Under the pieces are notes generated by a model. The model searched no databases. It was not told the DNA's origin and was given only the letters and a program-made list of their open reading frames with translations. Positions 6,197 to 10,347 of a stretch of 10,347 nt of DNA are shown here, one piece after another. The position numbers and the translations under genes are program-made. Location of the stretch: NCBI GenBank assembly GCA_013336205.1, contig JAAXUD010000054.1, positions 1 to 10,347 on the forward strand, written 5' to 3'. The DNA comes from Lentimicrobium sp. (lineage in GTDB: Bacteria; Bacteroidota; Bacteroidia; Bacteroidales; Lentimicrobiaceae). The stretch's first letter is position 1. Every line of letters starts with the position of its first letter.

Positions 6197-9087
6197 GTTG
6201 TTGTTTTTTTTATCATCTTATAGTCTGCCTCTAATTCTATACATGCCTGTGTACAGACATTTTCAAGCTGAAGAACCAGTTCAGGTATTCCATCTGACTG
6301 TAGTTCGCTTCTGGCAAAATCCTGCACTTTTTTAGCCATTTCTTCAAAATCGGCACTGATGCCCATTATTGCAAACGATGGAATTATTTTATGCACCGCT
6401 GCATACAATGAACCCCAGTCTTTATCTTTCATGCCATTATGCATAGCGCTTACCAAAGCGGGTGTCTGCTCCAGGTAAAGTGAAATCATTTCCATCATTA
6501 ATACCGGGTTTGATTTTGTGCGCCTGTATAAATAGTCGAGGTTAGTGCATCGTATTTTTGTTGTTTCTATTTCAGCGGGTTCAGAAACTTCTTCGGCTGA
6601 AAGATTCCTCTTAACTGAACCAACTATTTTGCTGTACAGTAATCGTTCATCAACAGGCTTTGCAATGTAATCATTCATTCCTACGGCTTTGCATTTAGCG
6701 AGGTCAACGGTGGTTACATCGGCAGTTAAGGCAATGATAGGAATGTTGGATTTCATGACGTTTCGGATGTGATCCGTAGCTTCAAATCCATTCATTTCCG
6801 GCATTTGCAGGTCCATTAAAATTAAATCGTATTTGTTGGATTCAAGCTTTTGAATGGCTATTTTTCCATTGCCGGCAATGTCGCATCCGAACCCGAATTC
6901 ATCCAGCAGAGTCCGCATAAGTAGTTGATTGAGTGCAATATCTTCGACTACCAGTACTTTAATATTTTTAAAATCGGTATCCAATTCTATAAGTGTCTCT
7001 TCTTCAGCAGTATCAGATTTTGTTTTCGGAAAATCGAGTACGAAACTGAAGGTTGAGCCTTCATTTATTCTACTTACTACTTTAACGCTGCCTTCCTGTG
7101 CTTCAACCAATTGTTTCACAATCGCCAGCCCGAGTCCCGTTCCGCCGTATAAGCGTGAAGTTCCGCTGGAGGCCTGTTGAAAATTATCAAATATTTTTTC
7201 TAGTTTATTCTGTGCAATTCCGATTCCTGTATCCTTCACTGCAAATTCAATGGTCGCTTTTGTGTCATCTTCTTCCAACAAACTTACGCTTACCGTAATT
7301 TTTCCTTTGGAGGTAAACTTTACTGCATTGCTTATCAGGTTTAGAATTATCTGGTGCAGGCGCACAGGATCGCCAACCAATACCCGTGGAATTCTGGAGT
7401 CGTATTCTTTTACCAGCTCTATGTTTTTTTCCCTGATCTTAGGCTCGAATAAATGAAGCATAGCTGAAATGGACATGGCCATCTTAAACGGCGTTTGCTC
7501 AAATGCCATTTTACCTGCATCTACTTTTGCCAGGTCGAGAATGTCGTTTATCAGCACAATCAAGGCATCCCCGCTCAATTTTATGGCTTGCAGGTATTCT
7601 TTTTGCTTTGATGATAATTCCGATTTCAATAAAACCTTGGTAAATCCTATAATAGCATTCATAGGAGTCCTGATCTCGTGGCTCATGTTCGAGAGAAACT
7701 GTTGCTTTGCTTTCACGGCAGTTTCTGCAATCAGGGTGGCACTTTCGGCTTTGACTTTTGCATCTTCGGCAAAGCCTGTTGCCAGCTCCGCAAATACAAT
7801 TGCCTCCGTTAATTCCCGCTCAGTTCTTTTCTGGTCAGTAATATCCCGGGCCACCACCACCACACCGAGTACATTTCCTGTTTCATCTTTGTAAACAGAA
7901 CCATTAAACAACACATCAGTAAGTTTGCCATTTTTATGCCGGAGTGTTAGCGGAGAATTGGTTACTGAGCCTTTTGCAAACACTTCCTGGTAAACCTCCC
8001 GGGCTTTTTGTGGTTCGGTGAAATAATAAAAGAAGTCACTACCGGTTAATTCTTCGCGCGAAATACCCGTAATATTTACGGTTGCCTCGTTCATATCGGT
8101 AATTTTACCTTTGGTGCTGATGGTAACCAGGGGGTCAAGACTCGCTTCAATTAAGCTGAGTAAGTATTGGGAAGCTAATTTTAACGATTGACTGATTGCT
8201 TCCAGCTCTTTATTGGCAGTTTCCCGTTTTTCTTTTTCTTCCGTCTGAAATACAAGTTCCTTATCTGCAATGACTAATTCTGCAGCTCTTTTTTCTTTTT
8301 CTTTCGTTTGAAATACAAGTTCCTTATCCGCGATAACTAATTCTGCAGCTCTTTTTTCTTTTTCTTCCGTTTGAAATATAAGTTCCTTATCCGCGATGAC
8401 TAATTCTGCGGCCCGTTTTTCTTTCTCATTATTTTGAAATAACAGTTCCTTATTGGCGATAATTAACTCTGCGGCCCGTTTTTCTTTCTCATTATTTTGA
8501 AATAACAGTTCCTTATTGGCAAGAATTAACTCTGCGGCCCGTTTTTCTTTCTCGTTATTTTGAAATAACAGTTCCTTATTGGCAAGAATTAACTCTGCAG
8601 CACGTTTTTCTTTCTCATTATACTGGAATATAAGCTCCTGGTTGGCAAGAATTAACTCAGCAGCCCGTTTCTCTTTTTCGTCGTTTTGAAATGCAAGTTC
8701 TTTGTTGGCATTTTGCAGTTCGATTGCCCATTTTTGCTGTGCAATATCCCTGGCCACTACAACTACACCCAGTATATCACCTTTATTACTTTTAAAAACA
8801 GATCCATTGAATAAAACATCGGTCAGTTTGCCATTTATATGACGCAGCGTAAGCGGTGAATCGGAAACAGATCCTTTTGCAAATACTTCCTGGTAGACTT
8901 CCTCAGCTTTTTGCGGTTCGGTAAAGTAATCGAAGAAGCTGGAACCTGTGAGTTCTTCGCGTGATTTACCTGTAATATTTACCAGGGACTCATTCATATC
9001 CGTAATCCTGCCTTTGTCATTGATGGTAATCAATGGGTCAAGACTGGCTTCAATCAGGCTCCTGGCAAAATGTGATTCTTTATTCAT
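6193..9087 (-). CDS. Large hybrid histidine kinase, PAS-repeat-PAS-HisKA-HATPase-REC-HPt
   Basis: This 964-residue protein holds a whole phosphorelay in one cytoplasmic chain; no membrane segment is visible. PAS1 (about 8-118) is followed by eight tandem copies of a 21-residue coiled-coil unit (127-290), then PAS2 (about 309-419), which is about 80 percent identical to PAS1. A second Ala/Glu-rich helix (about 423-462) leads into HisKA with H470 in NMSHEIRTPMNA. The ATPase domain shows the N box NLISNAVKFT (583-592), KDTGIGI (618-624) and GGTGLGLA (648-655). The receiver has E715/D716, phosphoacceptor D759 in LMDLQMPEMNG, T788 and K810. The C-terminal HPt domain carries H899 in AAVHKIIPSFAIMGI. 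All catalytic residues look intact. The gene follows the AraC-type gene by 22 bases and overlaps the response regulator start by four. What the PAS domains sense cannot be told; there is no heme or flavin signature I can recognise. Confidence 0.95.
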   Translation of the reverse strand: MNKESHFARSLIEASLDPLITINDKGRITDMNESLVNITGKSREELTGSSFFDYFTEPQKAEEVYQEVFAKGSVSDSPLTLRHINGKLTDVLFNGSVFKSNKGDILGVVVVARDIAQQKWAIELQNANKELAFQNDEKEKRAAELILANQELIFQYNEKEKRAAELILANKELLFQNNEKEKRAAELILANKELLFQNNEKEKRAAELIIANKELLFQNNEKEKRAAELVIADKELIFQTEEKEKRAAELVIADKELVFQTKEKEKRAAELVIADKELVFQTEEKEKRETANKELEAISQSLKLASQYLLSLIEASLDPLVTISTKGKITDMNEATVNITGISREELTGSDFFYYFTEPQKAREVYQEVFAKGSVTNSPLTLRHKNGKLTDVLFNGSVYKDETGNVLGVVVVARDITDQKRTERELTEAIVFAELATGFAEDAKVKAESATLIAETAVKAKQQFLSNMSHEIRTPMNAIIGFTKVLLKSELSSKQKEYLQAIKLSGDALIVLINDILDLAKVDAGKMAFEQTPFKMAMSISAMLHLFEPKIREKNIELVKEYDSRIPRVLVGDPVRLHQIILNLISNAVKFTSKGKITVSVSLLEEDDTKATIEFAVKDTGIGIAQNKLEKIFDNFQQASSGTSRLYGGTGLGLAIVKQLVEAQEGSVKVVSRINEGSTFSFVLDFPKTKSDTAEEETLIELDTDFKNIKVLVVEDIALNQLLMRTLLDEFGFGCDIAGNGKIAIQKLESNKYDLILMDLQMPEMNGFEATDHIRNVMKSNIPIIALTADVTTVDLAKCKAVGMNDYIAKPVDERLLYSKIVGSVKRNLSAEEVSEPAEIETTKIRCTNLDYLYRRTKSNPVLMMEMISLYLEQTPALVSAMHNGMKDKDWGSLYAAVHKIIPSFAIMGISADFEEMAKKVQDFARSELQSDGIPELVLQLENVCTQACIELEADYKMIKKTTT
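8218..8709 (-). repeat. 63-bp tandem repeat array encoding a coiled-coil linker
   Basis: Eight consecutive units of 63 bp, the last one incomplete (17 residues), encode the consensus ANKELLFQNNEKEKRAAEL plus two aliphatic residues (residues 127-290 of the kinase). The units at 8458-8520 and 8521-8583 differ at about one base in 63 and the neighbouring unit (8395-8457) at two or three, while outer copies diverge more (T-E-E or Y-N in place of N-N). This shows recent amplification from the middle. Each unit is exactly three heptads, so changes in copy number keep the helix phase. Confidence 0.95.
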
Positions 9088-9109
9088 TATTTAGTGTCGT
9101 AAGTAGTTG

Positions 9110-9679
9110 TTAATCAGCATTTCCAATGTCTTCAATCGGGCTTCGTCTTTTATTCTTTAATTGTTTAAAGTGGGAAGGCGTAAGTCCGGTAACTTTTTTA
9201 AATTGATTGGATAAATGAGCTACACTGCTGTAATGCATAATCCAGGCTATTTCAGTCAGGTTAACCTCATCATAAATGATCAGTTCTTTTACCCTTTCAA
9301 TCTTGTGCGCGATAATGAATTTTTCAATGGTGGTTCCCTCTACATCGGAGAATAGATTTGCCATGTAAGTATAGTCGTAATTAAGTTTTTCGCTCAGGAA
9401 ATCTGAAAAATTAATTTTTGGCAACTCGTCTTTGTAATGAACCATTTCGATAATTACAGCCTTAATTTTTTCGATTAGCACAGCTTTCTTGTCGTCCATC
9501 AGTTCAAGGCCTGACAAACGTAAGGCATCCCTTATCTGATCACGCTGTTCGGGTGTGATATCCTCCATAATATCAGCTTCACCCATTTCGACAATGAAAT
9601 GAAGTCCGAGTTTTTTCAACTCTTCCTTTACCAATAGTTTGCAGCGGTTGCTGACCATGTATTTGATGAAGATCTTCAA
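9110..9679 (-). CDS. AraC-type regulator with HMA-like N-terminal domain (TTG start)
   Basis: The 189-residue protein pairs a small N-terminal domain (about 1-65) with a linker helix and an AraC double helix-turn-helix (about 85-175). The first domain begins KIFIKYMVSNRCKLLVKEEL and resembles the HMA/ferredoxin-like fold of a Bacteroidota regulator family that usually reads MVCxRC at this spot. Here the first Cys is Ser10 and only Cys13 remains, so metal binding by a CxxC pair is unlikely. The second HTH shows LTEIAWIMHYSSVAHLSNQFKKVTGLTPSHFK, a very typical AraC signature. The start is TTG at 9679: an in-frame TAA lies five codons upstream, and the next ATG (9658) would remove the first beta-strand. 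It is the first gene of the operon with the 964-residue kinase (22-base gap) and response regulator, and has no receiver domain, so any link with the kinase must be indirect or by shared regulation. Confidence 0.9.
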   Translation of the reverse strand: MKIFIKYMVSNRCKLLVKEELKKLGLHFIVEMGEADIMEDITPEQRDQIRDALRLSGLELMDDKKAVLIEKIKAVIIEMVHYKDELPKINFSDFLSEKLNYDYTYMANLFSDVEGTTIEKFIIAHKIERVKELIIYDEVNLTEIAWIMHYSSVAHLSNQFKKVTGLTPSHFKQLKNKRRSPIEDIGNAD

Positions 9680-9733
9680 GGGGATCAGGGGTTAGGGTTC
9701 AGGTTTTAGTGAAGGCAGGCGAAATAGCTGGTA

Positions 9734-9762
9734 CAAAAGGTAAAAATTGCCGAAAGTGACAA
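9734..9762 (-). promoter_or_regulatory. Predicted promoter of the AraC-kinase-regulator operon
   Basis: On the minus strand TTG (9760-9762) is followed after 17 bases by TACCTTTTG (9734-9742), which matches the Bacteroidota -7 box TAnnTTTG with one extra T. Transcription would begin near 9727, leaving a leader of about 48 bases before the TTG start codon. A symmetrical TGA-N6-TCA (9757-9768) overlaps the -33 element and could be an operator. This is a pattern match only. Confidence 0.4.
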
Positions 9763-9802
9763 TTATCAGACACTGACTGCTCTTTGTTCGATTGCCCGAG
9801 GG

Positions 9803-10015
9803 TTATAGAGCTCTGTTTGAATGCCAGTAAAGGATGCCGCCGATAGCCATTATGCTGACTCCAATAAATGGAGAGATGTTGAGATGGTGTTCTTTTTGCC
9901 TTGAAATTTCAACTTTTCCCAAATTTACGACTTTTTCGCGGGTAAAAAAAGTAATAGTGGAAAAAACTGTTAATCCAAGTCCTAAAAGAAATACGACAAT
10001 GCCTGTTTTTTTCAT
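9803..10015 (-). CDS. Small two-helix membrane protein
   Basis: The 70-residue protein starts MKKTGIVVFLLGLGLTVFSTITFF, a first membrane helix (about 5-24). A loop with a basic/acidic pattern follows (TREKVVNLGKVEISRQKEHH, about 25-44), then a second helix (about 48-65, PFIGVSIMAIGGILYW) and a short basic tail. Similar short proteins with the pattern REKVV-G-(V/L)EI-K--HH between two helices are common hypothetical proteins in Bacteroidota, often near stress genes; I know of no assigned function. The second helix has small Gly/Ala residues that would allow tight packing. The ATG is supported by the A-rich leader and the KK start. The operon promoter region lies in the 123 bases downstream, so this gene is probably transcribed separately. 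No terminator is visible after it. Confidence 0.85.
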   Translation of the reverse strand: MKKTGIVVFLLGLGLTVFSTITFFTREKVVNLGKVEISRQKEHHLNISPFIGVSIMAIGGILYWHSNRAL

Positions 10016-10129
10016 TTTTGTAAGACTATCAGCGATTTATTTAGTTCAGCAGATTCCATGAATTTACTGAACGGGAAATGTTTTGATTAAAAGATTGAGC
10101 CTGCTCCGAAAAGTCAAAAAAAAAGATTA

Positions 10130-10255
10130 GACACCAAAGCACTAAGACACCAATCCTGCCTGCGGCAGGCAGGTTGCACAAAATATTGTTTAACAGCATA
10201 TTGAAATTGTTGATTTTTAGTGTCTTGGTGTCCCGATAGCTATCGGGATGGTGTC
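10130..10255. repeat. REP-like composite inverted repeat with two palindromes
   Basis: The left arm GACACCAAAGCACTAA (10130-10145) and the right arm, whose complement reads GACACCAAGACACTAA (10217-10232), match at 14 of 16 positions in inverted orientation. Each arm is joined to its own perfect palindrome: CCTGCCTGCGGCAGGCAGG (10155-10173) and TCCCGATAGCTATCGGGA (10231-10248). The latter is flanked by a direct repeat TGGTGTC (10226-10232 and 10249-10255). Sequences of this type are scattered between genes in many Bacteroidota genomes. No transposase is present, so it would be a non-autonomous element or a spacer repeat. Confidence 0.75.
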
Positions 10256-10292
10256 AAAATAATTAGTTTTCGGAGTGAACTCAATTTTAGAA

Positions 10293-10330
10293 TTCTGAAA
10301 GTGTACGCTTATGCGTTCAGAACCGGACAC
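10293..10330. promoter_or_regulatory. Dyad at the right edge, possible operator
   Basis: TTCTGAA (10293-10299) and TTCAGAA (10316-10322) form a perfect 7-bp inverted repeat. An overlapping 30-base stretch from GTGTACG to CGGACAC (10301-10330) is symmetrical at about 10 of 15 paired positions. A possible ATG lies 12 bases further on the plus strand, so this could be the control region of a rightward gene outside the window. Confidence 0.3.
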
Positions 10331-10347
10331 AGTTTAATATCTATGAG

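Larger units (their letters stand above)
10016..10347. other. Right-end spacer with REP-like composite repeat and edge dyad
   Basis: No gene is supported in these 332 bases. A 75-codon plus-strand frame overlapping 9834-10061 is the antisense of the membrane protein. The stretch holds the composite repeat at 10130-10255 and a separate dyad at 10293-10330. An ATG at 10343 on the plus strand could open a gene beyond the window, but four codons or fewer are visible and nothing can be said about it. Confidence 0.5.

Noticed and set aside
7469..7894. 141-codon plus-strand open frame inside the large kinase gene
   Set aside because: It is the antisense of the PAS2-HisKA region, whose coding frame is certain from conserved motifs.
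8218..8709. Regular 63-bp repeats considered as a CRISPR array
   Set aside because: The units are contiguous without spacers, are read in frame inside a kinase gene and encode a coiled coil.

Overview
The window reads as chromosomal DNA of a Bacteroidota bacterium, probably in the Sphingobacteriia/Chitinophagia range. It is AT-rich, start codons have A-rich leaders with little Shine-Dalgarno signal, and the families are typical of that phylum: an M1 peptidase with a QWYPKP/GWHP motif, hybrid kinases with an ANKEL-FQ-EKEKRAAEL linker, an HMA-AraC regulator, and palindromic REP-like spacers. This placement is inferred from protein and leader style; no rRNA or other marker gene is present. Every supported gene lies on the minus strand, so the window is transcribed from right to left.

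Layout from right to left. Positions 10016-10347 hold no gene but carry a composite inverted repeat with two perfect palindromes, and a separate dyad at the right edge. Next is a 70-residue two-helix membrane protein (9803-10015). Then comes a compact signalling operon ending at a strong terminator (5699-5732): an AraC-type regulator with an HMA-like N-terminal domain and a TTG start (9110-9679), a 964-residue hybrid kinase PAS-[21-residue repeat]x8-PAS-HisKA-HATPase-REC-HPt (6193-9087), and a single-domain response regulator (5762-6196) whose ATG overlaps the kinase stop codon. An 837-base stretch without a gene follows (4925-5761), containing several inverted repeats. Then come a CsbD-like small stress protein (4739-4924) and a second hybrid kinase PAS-HisKA-HATPase-REC (2974-4689), a soluble kinase with no recognisable sensor domain (1692-2582), a small exported protein with a C-terminal membrane anchor (910-1239) followed by a terminator (758-789), and the N-terminal part of an M1-family metallopeptidase running off the left end (1-551).

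How the parts may work together (inference): three histidine kinases and one output-less response regulator sit with a CsbD-like protein and two small membrane proteins, which looks like a stress-response and signalling neighbourhood. The 964-residue kinase carries every phosphorelay station in one chain (H470, D759, H899), and the coupled single-domain regulator (D57) is the natural final acceptor. No response regulator here has a DNA-binding output. The AraC-type protein is the only DNA-binding protein in the window and has no phosphoacceptor, so how the kinases reach transcription is open. The most unusual feature is the kinase's 63-bp tandem repeat array, which adds exactly three heptads of coiled coil per copy between two nearly identical PAS domains.
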